A DNA stretch of 64,000 nucleotides, from positions 2,232,001-2,296,000 of the forward strand of contig NC_089435.1 of assembly GCF_026210795.1 (NCBI RefSeq). The letters run 5' to 3'. Made by a program: the position numbers and the translations under genes. The notes beneath the pieces were generated by a model. The model saw only the letters and a program-made list of their open reading frames with translations, made no database searches and was not told the DNA's origin. The stretch is from Rhizophagus irregularis. Lineage: Eukaryota; Glomeromycota; Glomeromycetes; Glomerales; Glomeraceae. Within the stretch, counting starts at the first letter, position 1; every line of letters starts with the position of its first letter. Positions 11,242 through 21,745 of the stretch are shown here, piece by piece.

Positions 11242-11405
11242 ACCGTGTCGATATGGTAAAATGGCTTTTGTCGTCAAAATAGGGATTCGTTAAAATGGTT
11301 TTGGAAAAAATGTGATGTCGGTAAACAATAGCAAGTAGAAAAAATGACGTTGGTAAATTTTATGTCGGTGAAACAGGTGTCGGTAAAATGGATGGATACG
11401 ACATA
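11242..11405 (+). repeat. Short-motif array, left side of copy A
   Basis: Repeated variants of GTCGGTAAAATGG spaced 17-25 bp (GATATGGTAAAATGGC, GTCGTCAAAATAGG, GTTAAAATGG, GTCGGTAAAATGGA). All read on the plus strand. The same array lies on the left of copies B (17195), C (20470), D (53495) and in a gene-less remnant at 46655. Confidence 0.6.
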
Positions 11406-11921
11406 GTTTATACTAGAATACATATATTATTATGGCTGATAATAAACTCAATCTTTAAAAAAAAAAAATTTTTTTGTACCGCAAATATTGCAAAATAAAA
11501 AAAAATGGGAAAACTAAGAAAAATATATGTGAAGTATATGTATGCTACAGCATTAAATATTGTAATATGAATTATAATATTTTATTAATTATAAATGGAA
11601 ATATCTAAATTAGTCTATTAATAAATATAGGAATAATAAAAAATTATATAATAAATAATAAAAATAAATAATACGTATGACTGTGGTGTTGAACACCAGT
11701 GGTGTGATTTATAATTTTTGTTTTAAAAATTAATTGCAAATAAAAATATAGAGATTATATCTAATTTTATAATAAGATTTCATTAAATTTCAAATTTTAT
11801 AAAAAGAATTAAAAGCAGTTTGCTCACACTTATAATTGGTGTTAAACAAAACCATCTATTAAAAAGAAACTATATAGTATTCTGTTTATAATGTAAAATA
11901 ATTAACATAAAAAAAAAACAT

Positions 11922-12540
11922 TCATCTTAAAACATATGCTAGAGAACCTACAGCTTGTACTTCCTCATTAGAGCCTGGATAGAAGCAGAAATACAAGGTA
12001 TTAGAAAAATCTTCTTGTTTAATAGGGAAGGTGTAATTATTTTCTTGATAGATATAATCAGCAGAAAGGGGAATACTAGATTGTTCATTGCTATATCTTG
12101 CTTGTAGCTCAGCTACTCCCCAGATTTTGCATATGTTGTCATTCCAGCTACAAGTTGAAAAGACACATGTGGTGGCACTAATAAAACAGGTGCTGAACAT
12201 ACGACTTTATTTCATTTTTACTGTCCCATACTTGAGCACTGCTGTTATCGTCAACACAGAATGCATCATTTGGGGTAATATTAACACAAGAATCACCATC
12301 TCCACAGCTAAAATTAGTATCAACAGGTGTGCCTGGTTGACTAAAAGATTCACATGAAACCCTCACTGATTTCCTTGTAGCGCAAGTATATTTAGCATTA
12401 TTAGGATCAGTGCATTTAGGCCTAGTGGGTACAGCAGAACCATCAATACTAAAAGTCTGATTTTGTAAATTTACTACAGGTATTCCTATTACAGCTGAAA
12501 CCAAAAAGAATATATATATAATATATAATTGAGTAAACAT
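11922..12540 (-). pseudogene. Secreted Cys-rich family, copy A (broken)
   Basis: The start (MFTQLYIIYIFFLVSAVIG) is the family signal peptide, followed by the conserved KCTDP, RVSCES, TNFSCGDGDSC and AFCVD blocks. At about 12200 a frameshift ends the first reading at LFY, and a second change near 12110 puts the remaining block (NNYTFPIKQEDF, then FCFYPGSNEEVQAV) into a third reading that ends at the usual stop. The SVC cysteine is kept as TCAT in a shortened segment. The TATA box and 3' flank match the open copies, so the gene decayed after the whole unit was copied. It contains a MITE 136 bp upstream. Confidence 0.75.
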
Positions 12541-12651
12541 ATTCTGAAGTTTTTAATTTGTTCTTGTAAGAAACAAAAAAATAAAGAAAATAAAAAATAT
12601 TATTTTTTGCAGTGGTATTATTAAAATCATTAATATGCATTTTCATGCCAC

Positions 12652-12659
12652 TATTTATA
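12652..12659 (-). promoter_or_regulatory. TATA box of copy A
   Basis: TATAAATA on the minus strand, 112 bp before the ATG, in the conserved context CATTTTACC. Confidence 0.5.
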
Positions 12660-12675
12660 CATTTTACCAAGTTAT

Positions 12676-12798
12676 CCCTATAAAAAATTTTATCCGTAAA
12701 AATGAGCCTTTCACGGATCCATTCACCGAAAATGTAAATAATTCGATAAATTCCGTGATGAGGTTATTAATTCCGGAAATATGAGTCTTTTTACAGGG
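12676..12798. mobile_element. MITE of the CCCTRTAAAAA family upstream of copy A
   Basis: It runs from CCCTATAAAAAATTTT to TTTTTACAGGG with TAT on both sides. Copies B and C have the uninterrupted site AAGTTATGATAAAC, which proves the insertion and its 3-bp TAT duplication. The copy in D is at the same position. Confidence 0.8.
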
Positions 12799-13044
12799 TA
12801 TGATAATCAAATTCGTTTTTATTAAATAAAGTTAAAAAATAATTTAATTTATATTTTTGTAATTTCGCGAAACCTGATTAATAACTTGCACTACGCGGTC
12901 ATTAAAAAAAATTAATTAAAAAAATGACATAATATTCCGTTAATGAATAAGAAAAGTAAGTATTTAATAATATCAATCGGGTTTCGATTCTTATTTGGAT
13001 AAACTATCATTTATGTTTAATTAGGTTATCCGAATTAGAGTATC

Positions 13045-13725
13045 CTGACTTTTCACCGAAGTCTATTTCACCGAAATATATTTTGCCGATTTCACCGAAA
13101 TACATTTTTACCGGAGCCATTTTACCGAATGAACATTTCGCCGAAGGAATTTTTACCGATGCTATTTCGCCGAAAATTTCAAATTATATTTTTCCAAATG
13201 TTATTTACGAAAATTTTGTTACTAAAAATGTTATTAATAATTAATATTTATTAATAAAGAATTAGAGTATTAGATTGAACCCCAATGATTGAATATCAAT
13301 CGATAACATTTTCGGAATGACCGACCTATTTGGTGTGAAATTGATGATTCGGAGAAAAGTATTCGGCGAATGTCCATTCAGAGAAATTTCCAATCGACGA
13401 AATGACCCAGGATCCCAGGCAATACTGAAATAGGTAACAAGAAATAAAACGCGTAGAATAGGCCAAAATAACCATGAAAATCTTTCCTTTTTTAGATAAT
13501 TTTCATTAATGTTGGTCAGAATTCTATTACTTATTTTAGTATGTGACTTACATGATTATCATAACCTTGAAAAAATGCGTAGAACTAATAGTAAAATTTT
13601 GCTAATTTCCTATGACCTATTTATATATTGCTCGGGTCCTAATGACCCTTCGGTGAAACATCCTTTCGATGAAATGGCTTCTGTGACAAGTCTTCCGGTG
13701 AAATGGACTTAGGCGAAACGTATAT
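13045..13725. mobile_element. Inverted motif-array element, 5' side of copy A
   Basis: The left part (13045-13175) has six or more units like TTTCACCGAAGTC, TTTTACCGGAGCC and TTTCGCCGAAGG. The right parts (13320-13405 and 13635-13720) carry the same units inverted, such as CGGTGAAATGGACTT. The outermost units pair over 50 bp or more, so it looks like a non-autonomous DNA element with multi-repeat inverted ends. Equivalent elements lie beside copies C, D and E. No transposase is encoded. About 250 bp between the right-hand arrays resembles another repeat (near 10810). Confidence 0.6.
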
Positions 13726-15630
13726 ATACACCCATTTAATGTCTTAATCTGGTATGATAGAATTTATCTATATTAAACGTTTATTTAACTGAAATATACT
13801 TGCCGTCAGAATTAATTACGACATATGAAGCTATGAAGCTTATACCGTAATATATTAAATCACCGTAATGCCGTAATTATTTAATGCCAAATATACAAAA
13901 TTACACAAAGAAAGTAAATATTTTTTTTGTTGTGCCGTAGATAATTTGTAATCCGTAAATCTATAATGCTGATCTTGATGATTTGTAATGCCGTAATTTC
14001 AATTCGTCATTTCCGACGGCACCTATAAGCTGAAAATTATTTATTTCCAATATATCGATTAAATATTCTGGCTACTAGTTATAATTATTTTATTTATTTT
14101 TTCAACATAACGAAGTTATTTTTTATTATCAAATTCTTTTAAATAGCAATATTGAAATTAATTAGATTATTATTAGATTACCCGCTTCAGTAGCAAAAAA
14201 TGCTTTGTTGTAGCAACAAAATAAAATTTTTGATCGATCAGTTTTACAATGAATTAAAATTTCTTTATTGGTAAAATAAATGCGTGAAGAGTTTAATGAA
14301 TAATAACTTTACCATTACATAACTGTTAATTTTACCTCTTGAAACTTCTCCTGCAGTGATATATATATATATATATATATTATATATAGCACTGGAAGCT
14401 AGGATGTCTACGCAACTCTTCACGGGCTGTGTAGCATTCATGTTTGTACATGTGCGCCAGCATACCGCATGTAGTATTTTTAACTGATAATATATTTGTA
14501 CTCGTTAAAAATATCATTAATATTTGTTACTATCGTTAAAACATTTCGTATCAATCTGAGTAACTTGTTCATAATTCATTTTTTTTTCTTTATTATGTAA
14601 CATGTTATGTGCAATTACATCGACAATAATTAAGTGCCGCTGAAAAAATTTTTATCACGTGTTGTATCATTACCAGTTTTGTTATAAATAAGATAGATTA
14701 TATTATACACCATTTTAATATTGTACAAAATGCATTACACACAGTTCTAGGTCTCTCTTTTTAGGAAAAAAAAAGAAAAAATAATTGAATGTTATAGTTT
14801 TGCCATTTTTCTTTCACATTCATTCATTCATTCATACACAATATTAATTAATTTTTTTTGATTTAAGAGAAATTCGATCTATAATCATCGATTTGAATGT
14901 TCTTCGTAATTGAAAAAAGTTTAATAATTATATAATTATTATATGATCAGTAACTATTGTAATGAAAAAGTAATCATTGACACGAAATTAATATAATAAT
15001 AATTTATTTTTATTTTACTTATTTTTGAGGTTTTGAATTTCGTCACTTTTTTATGTTAGTTGTAAAAGCGGCGGTGTTACCATTGTACAGCATTCCTACT
15101 TGGAAATATTTTACTTTAGTGACGGATCACATCATTTCTCTTATGATTTATTTAATAGGAATAATTAATATTTAGTTTAGTAAATATATTTTAAAACTTT
15201 GACCAATTAAAAATAGATATTAAAGAAAATGTGCGGTCGGCGCAGTATATATACGTATTATATATATATATTTATGATGCATAAATATTTAATTATTACG
15301 CTATATGGATAAAAATATCAATGACGAAAATTATACAAGTTAATAGGATGGTATATATATATATTAACACTTATTGAAGATACTATTCTTAATTTCAGTG
15401 CCTGAATGATAATTTATATAATTTAAGGATCGTTCAGAACTAAAAATTAAAGGAATACTTATTTATTTGTTTATTTTACGTACTGTATATTTTAATAGGA
15501 TATGTGTGATTTAACCTAGATTTAGGATAATTTTGTGATTTGTTTATTCAATTTGATCACAATTATAAGGCCACTTTTGTAAAAATGGAATAAATGATAT
15601 TTTAATTTATTGTACGACCTTATAAAGCAT
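13726..15630. other. AT-rich intergenic sequence with simple repeats
   Basis: No gene seen. It holds a (TA)n run at 14359-14390 and an ATTC run near 14818. CCGTAAT repeats between 13845 and 13995 give a weak clustered motif (GCCGTAATT and GTAATGCCG several times). Confidence 0.45.
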
Positions 15631-15640
15631 AGTAAATACC

Positions 15641-16682
15641 GTTGTCGGACCGATTCCCGACATCCGTTTTCCCGGCGTAACCTTTTCCCGACAACGATTT
15701 CCCGACAGGACAAATCCGGAATGGACATTTTCCCGAATAACATCTTTTTCCGACATGACATTATTCCGACGATAAATATCGTGAAAATGTAATTTGGTTA
15801 GGTATATAGTTTTTAACAATAATACATTATAAATCGCAAATTTAAATTTTTTAAAATTAAGTTTTATTGATAAAAAATATTGTTTTATGATAAATAACTA
15901 TACAAATGCTTTACAAAAGATATACAAAATAAACTGGGTAAAAATAATCTTCTATTTAGAAAGTAACTGTTAAAAAATTCATGTGTAACAGTTACGTTTA
16001 ACTGATAAATAATTTTGAATTGCGCAGCTGTCGGTCATGTGTACGTTCCAATAGCCAATCTGAGAGATTTTCATCGCTAATACAGTTCCGGTTAATGAAA
16101 TTTTAATTGGATTTTTTTTTTCAATTAACGAAAAAAAAACTTACAAATCATGTTTCATTTTCGGTCATTCAAGATGATAAAATGATTGCTGCCACAGCAG
16201 ATCGATTACCGTAGCTATTCGATTGTTGATTTTAAAATCTTTTTCAGTCTCTTTTTTAGTCCAGATTTTTTTTAAATTAATATAAATAAAAGTAAATTAC
16301 GTAATTAATTTAATATGTTTAATATGTGAAATTGTAATTGTGTTCAAAAAAAAACAATGTCTCAATTAAGATAAATTACGTGATAAAATGTAATAATTGT
16401 AAAATAATAAATTCATTTTTCATTTAATAAAAAAAAAAAATTAAGAAAATATTTACACAAAGAGTAAGTTAGATAAATATAATAAACATAAAATTTAATT
16501 TTTCTATTAATTTATTTATTATATCAAAACATTTAATTTTTATTTTATTTTATTTTTTTGCAGTTAAATCAAGTTTTTTTGTGAACCATTTTTCATAATT
16601 TGATTTCGGGAAAATATCATGTCGGGATTTTGTCTTTTGGAATATTTATCGTCGGGATAATGTCATGTCGGGAAAGTAAATA
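15641..16682. mobile_element. Element with inverted TCCCGACA motif arrays
   Basis: The left array (15641-15780) repeats TTCCCGACA-like units. Its inner end (CCGACATGACATTATTCCGA, then CGATAAATAT) returns inverted at 16640-16671 (ATATTTATCGTCGGGATAA, then TGTCATGTCGG), followed by more units to about 16682. The interior (~850 bp) is AT-rich with no open frame. The plan, arrays of short units as inverted ends, is the same as that of the GTCGGTAAAATGG elements, but the unit differs. Confidence 0.6.
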
Positions 16683-16869
16683 CATACGATTCAAGAAATG
16701 ATATTATTGATTAGTAATTAGGCAACATGCATGGTTAATGGGATCGTTGTTTTATTATACGCACGTATATGAATTTCATTTATATTAAAATAGGTCGTGT
16801 TCGGTGATATATATACATATTTATAAAACAGCTACATAGATTTGCTACAGTACTATTTACAGACAGAAT

Positions 16870-17330
16870 TTCATCGTGAAATTTAACCGATGCCATTTTG
16901 CTGACTTCCATTTTACTGACATGAAAATTTACTTACTCGAAATGCCATTTTACGACTGCCATTTCACCGAAAATTTATTAACTCCCTAATACGCCATAAT
17001 TTCAAGAAGTTCAACAAACTGATTACAAATGCATTAATAATGCAAGATTTTATAGCATCAATATAAATTGTTCCTTTGTAATCTTTTTTCTCTATTTTTT
17101 TTTTTTCAAATAGTACGGTTAGAATTTAAAAACAAAAAAATTTATATTGAAAAACTTCCTTGCTTTCGTAAGGCAAAATTTCATGATCGTTAATACCGTG
17201 TCGATCATGTCGGCAAAATGGCATTGTCGCCAAAATAGGGATGGTTTCGGAAAAATGTGATGTCGGTAAAATAATGGCAAGTAGGCAAAATGACGTCGGT
17301 AAATTTTATAAAATGGGTGGATACATGTTA
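16870..17330. mobile_element. Inverted motif-array element, 3' side of copy B
   Basis: The left array (16880-16975) reads ACCGATGCCATTTTGCTGAC, then TTCCATTTTACTGACAT. The right array (17195-17325) reads GTCGGCAAAATGGC, GATGTCGGTAAAATAATGG, AAAATGACGTCGG, which is the same unit inverted. Only the right half is kept beside copies A, C and D. Confidence 0.55.
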
Positions 17331-17729
17331 TTTATGTCCGAATTTATACAAATTACTATTAAACCCAAATAATTCAGAAAATACTAAACAAAATCCCAAG
17401 TATAATTGAGCGATAAAAAGGCTAAATATTTTATTAATGGAATAATATAAAGAATAAAGAATTATATTAATAAATAAAAATAAATAAATAATACGTATAA
17501 CTGTGGTGTTGAACACCAGTGGTGTGATTTTTTAAAAAAAATTAGTTACAATCAAAAATATAGAGATTATATCAGATTTTATAATAACATTTCATTAAAT
17601 TTTAAATTTTGTAAAAAGAATCTAAAGCAGTTTGTTCACACTTATATTTGGTGTTAACCATACATTAACAAATATATATATATATATATTCTGTTTATAA
17701 TGTAAAATAATTAACATAAAAAAAAACCA

Positions 17730-18347
17730 TCATAGTACATATAGAGCAGCTACAGCTTGTACTTCCTGTGAAGTACCTGCAGTGAAGCAGAAACTTATAT
17801 AATGAGAAAAATTTTCTGCTTTAATCTTGAAGCTGTAATTATTTTGTTGTTCTGTATAATCGTTCGAATCTTTATCGTCATATTTTGCTTCTAGCGATTG
17901 TACTTGTATTGGATCCCCAGTTGTTGAATATGTTGTTATTCCAGCTGCGAGTTGAAATAACTTTGGTGGTGGCACTATTAAAACAGGTGCTGAACATACT
18001 CTCCCATCAACATGATTATTTTCCCATTTTTGAGCAAGCTTACTGTTTTCATCAACACAAAATGCATCATTTGAGGTAATATCAATACAAGATTCGCCTT
18101 CTCCACAGCTAAAATTAGTATCTACAATTGTGCCTGGAAGATCATAAGATTCACATGAAACCCTCACTAATTTCCTTGTAACGCAAACGGAGCTTCTATA
18201 TTTAGTATAAATAGGATCAGTGCATTTAGGCTTAGTGGGTAGAAAACTATCAGTGCTAAAAGTCTGATTTTGTAAATTTTCTACAGGTACTCCTACTACA
18301 GCCGAAACCAAAAAGAAAATATATACAATATATAATTGAGCAAACAT
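17730..18347 (-). CDS. Secreted Cys-rich protein, copy B (intact)
   Basis: One exon, 205 residues. Residues 1-20 (MFAQLYIVYIFFLVSAVVG) are a signal peptide. The mature protein has eight cysteines in order: KCTDP, SVCVT, RVSCES, NFSCGEGESC (two), AFCVD, RVCSA and SFCF, enough for four disulfides. It has several N-glycosylation sequons (NQT, NFS twice). The second half has TTYSTTGDPIQVQSLEAKYD, whose alternating pattern suggests a beta-rich fold. The start is set by the signal peptide shared by all five copies and a TATA box 74 bp upstream. I do not recognise the domain. Secretion, high Cys content and amplification resemble candidate effectors or surface proteins of symbiotic fungi; this is inference. 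Two array-type elements flank it. Confidence 0.8.
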   Translation of the reverse strand: MFAQLYIVYIFFLVSAVVGVPVENLQNQTFSTDSFLPTKPKCTDPIYTKYRSSVCVTRKLVRVSCESYDLPGTIVDTNFSCGEGESCIDITSNDAFCVDENSKLAQKWENNHVDGRVCSAPVLIVPPPKLFQLAAGITTYSTTGDPIQVQSLEAKYDDKDSNDYTEQQNNYSFKIKAENFSHYISFCFTAGTSQEVQAVAALYVL

Positions 18348-18420
18348 ATTTTGAGAATGAAAAGTAAAGAATATTATTTATTTTTTTACAATGATATTAT
18401 TAAAATCATTTTCATGCCAT

Positions 18421-18428
18421 TATTTATA
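18421..18428 (-). promoter_or_regulatory. TATA box of copy B
   Basis: TATAAATA on the minus strand, 74 bp before the ATG; conserved in all five copies. No MITE follows it here, so this copy shows the empty site. Confidence 0.5.
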
Positions 18429-18549
18429 CATTTTACTAAGTTATGATAAACAAATTCATTTCTTCTTTTATTTTTTTATTCTATCAAATGAAGTTGAGAT
18501 ATTTAACATTTAATTATTTTTTCCATTGATTGATTAATCGATCAATTAA

Positions 18550-19100
18550 AAAATAATTTAATTATATTTTTGTAATTCCACGAAACCTGATATTAAAAAA
18601 AAAAATTAATTAAAAAATGACAATATTCTAAGAAAAGTAAGTATCAATCGGGTTTCGATCCTTATTTGGTTGGATAAACTGTTGTCTATGCCTAATTATG
18701 ATATCCGAAATTCGATTTAGGGTTTCATTGAACACCGAGACACATTTCGCCGAAATTCTTTTACCGAAGCTCATCTCACCGAAAATTTCATAACATTTTT
18801 TGTAATTCCACGAAACCTGATATTAAAATAAAAAAATTAATTAAAAAATGACAATATTCTAAGTAAGTATCGATCGGATTTCGATCCTTATTTGGATAAA
18901 CTTGTCATCTATGCCTAATTAGGATATCCGAAATCCGAATTAGGGTTCATTGACACATTTCGCCGAAAGACTTTTACCGAAGCTCATCTCACCGATAATT
19001 TCAAATCATATTTTTCCAAAATATTCATGATACAGTATTTACGAAAATTTTGTTACTAAAAACATTATTAATAATTAATATTTATTAATAAAAAATAGGT
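18550..19100. repeat. Tandem duplication of the 5' flank of copy B, with array units
   Basis: A 230-bp block starting TGTAATTCCACGAAACCTGA is present at 18571 and again at 18801. Each block includes the conserved ATCGG..TTTCGATCCTTATTTGG segment and two or three array units (TTTCGCCGAAA, TTTTACCGAAGCTCATCTC). The right half of the array element seen by other copies is missing; similarity stops near 19100. Confidence 0.65.
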
Positions 19101-20465
19101 ATTTTAATGGGGGCGTCCAAAATCTAGAAACTCGAAATCCCGATGAGCCACGGTCCAGATGCTTATCCTGTACCAGCAAATCTAATTGGATTAGATTGGT
19201 TTGTGTAACATTTGTCCTTAATTCGCGTTTTTTAAAAAAAGTTACGAACCGCCTTTTTTAAAGGCATTTACTACTATCGTTTCAAAGTAATATGTTATTT
19301 AAAATTTATATTTTGGTATGCATTTTATTAAACTTTATTAATAAAATTGCATATATTACTTTATAAAACATGATTTTTTACTGTAATTTATTATTAAAAT
19401 TTAAAATTATTTAACATGATTAATATCAAAACAAAAGTACAAAGTATTATATTAGCTTTAAAAGTAATGTTATAAATATATAATTTACAATCTTTTTGAA
19501 CAACTTTGTTTAATCCCAAAACTTTTTTTTAAAAAAAAATACTTGATACCACAAAAAGAATAGTGGAGAAAGATTGAGAGATTATGCGGAGTTAATATGT
19601 AATAAAAGTGATTAGCTAATCAAAAGTTAACTGATCCAGAATAAATATCCGGACCGGTGGATCAGACCTGGTTCGATATTCGAATCTCAACCGGATATTC
19701 GAATCTCTCAAACTTTACAAACATATTCGAATCACGTGGAATTTATATGGAGCTTTATTCGAATCAAGAGGTTACCTTAATATAGTTTTATCATTAGTAT
19801 TATTCATTTATTTTATTTATTTATCCAAAGTTTCTCAGTTACCAATGCAATTATTAATATTAAGTTTTTTAGTAAAATAAAATTTCGAGATGTAGATAAC
19901 CTGCGTCAAATGTTGATATTCTTTTATCACTAAAGGATTAGGTGAATAACGGAATAACAGATAGACAGATTCTATGCCCAGTACCGCCCTATAAAAAATT
20001 TTCTGGGAAAGATTCCGATAAATGATATTTCTCTCCAAAAAACTCCGATAAGTGATCAATTTTCTAAAAAAAATTTTTACAGGGCTAGATGACGAAGAAT
20101 AATATTCTTTTTCCTTCATTTTCGTTAATTTTTTTAATTTTTGTAATCCTTAATTGATTAAAGTTATAACACCAGCTTACGACCTACCTGCTCGATCGTT
20201 GAAATATTTTTTTCTTTTTTATCGTTGTTTTTAACTTCAGCGTGTGACTCAAAAATTTATTAACTGCGCGCCTGCGCCTCACTCCTTACTGCGCCTTAAT
20301 TTCAAAATATTTCAAGTGCTGAAATGTTAAAAGAAGTTCAACAAACTGTTTATAAAATGCATTAATAATGCAAGATTTTATAGCATCAATCTAATTGTTT
20401 CTTTGGTAGTCTTTTCTTTTTTTTTTCCAAATAGTACGGAAAAATTATGTATATTGAAAATCAAA
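19101..20465. other. Intergenic sequence with clustered ATATTCGAATC motifs
   Basis: No gene seen. Between 19675 and 19765 the motif ATTCGAATC, palindromic at its core, occurs four times. A small MITE lies at 19987-20084. The stretch from 20340 to 20465 belongs to the left flank shared by copies B, C and D. Confidence 0.45.
19987..20084. mobile_element. Short MITE, CCCTATAAAAAATTTTC type
   Basis: CCCTATAAAAAATTTTCT at the left and AAAAAATTTTTACAGGG at the right form inverted ends of a 98-bp element. A 103-bp relative lies at 61368-61470. The interiors have GATAAATGAT-like blocks and lack the core of the longer subfamily. Confidence 0.55.
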
Positions 20466-20469
20466 ATTT

Positions 20470-20605
20470 CATGATCGTGTCGATCATGTCGGTAAAATGG
20501 CATTGTCGCCAAAATAGGGATGGTTCGGAAAAATGTGATGTCGATAAAATAATGGCAAGTGGGCAAAATGACGTCGGTAAATTTTATAAAATGGGTGGAT
20601 ACATG
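20470..20605 (+). repeat. Short-motif array, left side of copy C
   Basis: Units GTCGGTAAAATGGC, GTCGCCAAAATAGGG, GATGTCGATAAAATAATGG and TGACGTCGGTAAATTTTA match the left arrays of copies A, B and D, in the same orientation. Confidence 0.6.
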
Positions 20606-20983
20606 TTATTTATGTCCGAATTTATACAAATTACTATAATTGAGCGATAAAAAGGCTAAATATTTTATTAATGGAATAATATAGAATAAAAAATTATATT
20701 AATAAATAAATAAATAATAAATAATACGTATAACTGTGGTGTTGAACACCAGTGGTGTGATTTTTTTAAAAAAATTAGTTACAATCAAAAATATAGAGAT
20801 TATATTAAATTTTATATCAAGATTTCATTAAATTTCAAATTTTATAAAAAAGAATTTAAAGCAGTTTGTTCACACTTATTTTGGTGTTAAACAAAACCAT
20901 ACATTTAAAAAAAAAGCCATATATTCTGTTTATAATGTAAAATAATTAACAAAAAAAAAACACCCATCATATTAAAACATATC

Positions 20984-21625
20984 CTAGAGAAACACATATC
21001 CTAGAGCACCTACGGCTTGTACTTCCTCTGAAGTGCCTGCAACGAAGCAGAATCTCATATAATGAGAAAAATTTTCTTTTTTAATAGTGAAGCTGTAATT
21101 ATTTGTTAGTTCCGTATATTCATTTGCTGAAGGGTTATCATCATATCTTGTTTCTAGCGTTTGTACTTGTATTGGATCCCCAGTTGTTTAATATGCTGTT
21201 ATTCCAGCTACAAGATGGAAATACTTTGTTGGTGGTTTCACCAATAAAACAGGTTCTGAACATACTCTTCCATCAACATGATTATTTTCCCATTCTCGAA
21301 CAGAATTAATGTTTTCGTTGACACAAATTGCATCATTTGAGGTCATATCAATACAAGATTCGCCATCTGCACAGTAAAAATTAGTATCTACAACTGTGCC
21401 TGGAAGATCATAAGATTCACATGAAACCCTCACTGTTTTCCTTGTAACGCAAGCGGAGCTTTTATATTTCCTATAAATAGGGTCAGTGCATGTAGGCTTA
21501 GTGGGTATAACCTTACCCAGAAGACTAACAGTGCTAGAAGTCTGATTTTGTAAATTTTCTACAGGTACTCCTACTACAGCCGAAACCAAAAAGAAAAAAT
21601 ATATAATATATAGTTGAGCAAACAT
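20984..21625 (-). pseudogene. Secreted Cys-rich family, copy C (one nonsense change)
   Basis: The frame is continuous over 214 codons except for one in-frame TAA at 21188-21190. The open copies have TCA (Ser of TTYSTTGDP or AYSTTGDP) there, so a single C-to-A change made the stop. All the family blocks are otherwise present: signal peptide, KPTCTDP, RVSCES, YCADGESC, AICVN, RVCSEP and, after the stop, TTGDPIQVQTLETRYDD and FCFVAGTSEEVQAV. One cysteine spacing differs (NFYCAD). Breakage is recent, since nothing else has decayed. A truncated 145-residue product would keep seven of the eight cysteines. Confidence 0.8.
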
Positions 21626-21737
21626 ATTCTAAGAATGGTATGGAAAGAAATGTGAAGTTTTTAATTTGTTTTTGTAAAAAAAAGTAAAGAATATTATTTT
21701 TTTTACAATGATATTATTAAAATCATTTTCATGTCAT

Positions 21738-21745
21738 TATTTATA
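21738..21745 (-). promoter_or_regulatory. TATA box of copy C
   Basis: TATAAATA on the minus strand, 113 bp before the ATG; shows the MITE-free site AAGTTATGATAAAC next to it. Confidence 0.5.

Noticed and set aside
15522-15819. Overlapping frames with repeated CREK-like residues
   Set aside because: Translation of the TCCCGACA motif array, not a protein.
19660-19700. GGTTCGATATTCGAATC looked like a tRNA B box
   Set aside because: No A box or acceptor stem at the right distance; it belongs to clustered ATTCGAATC motifs.
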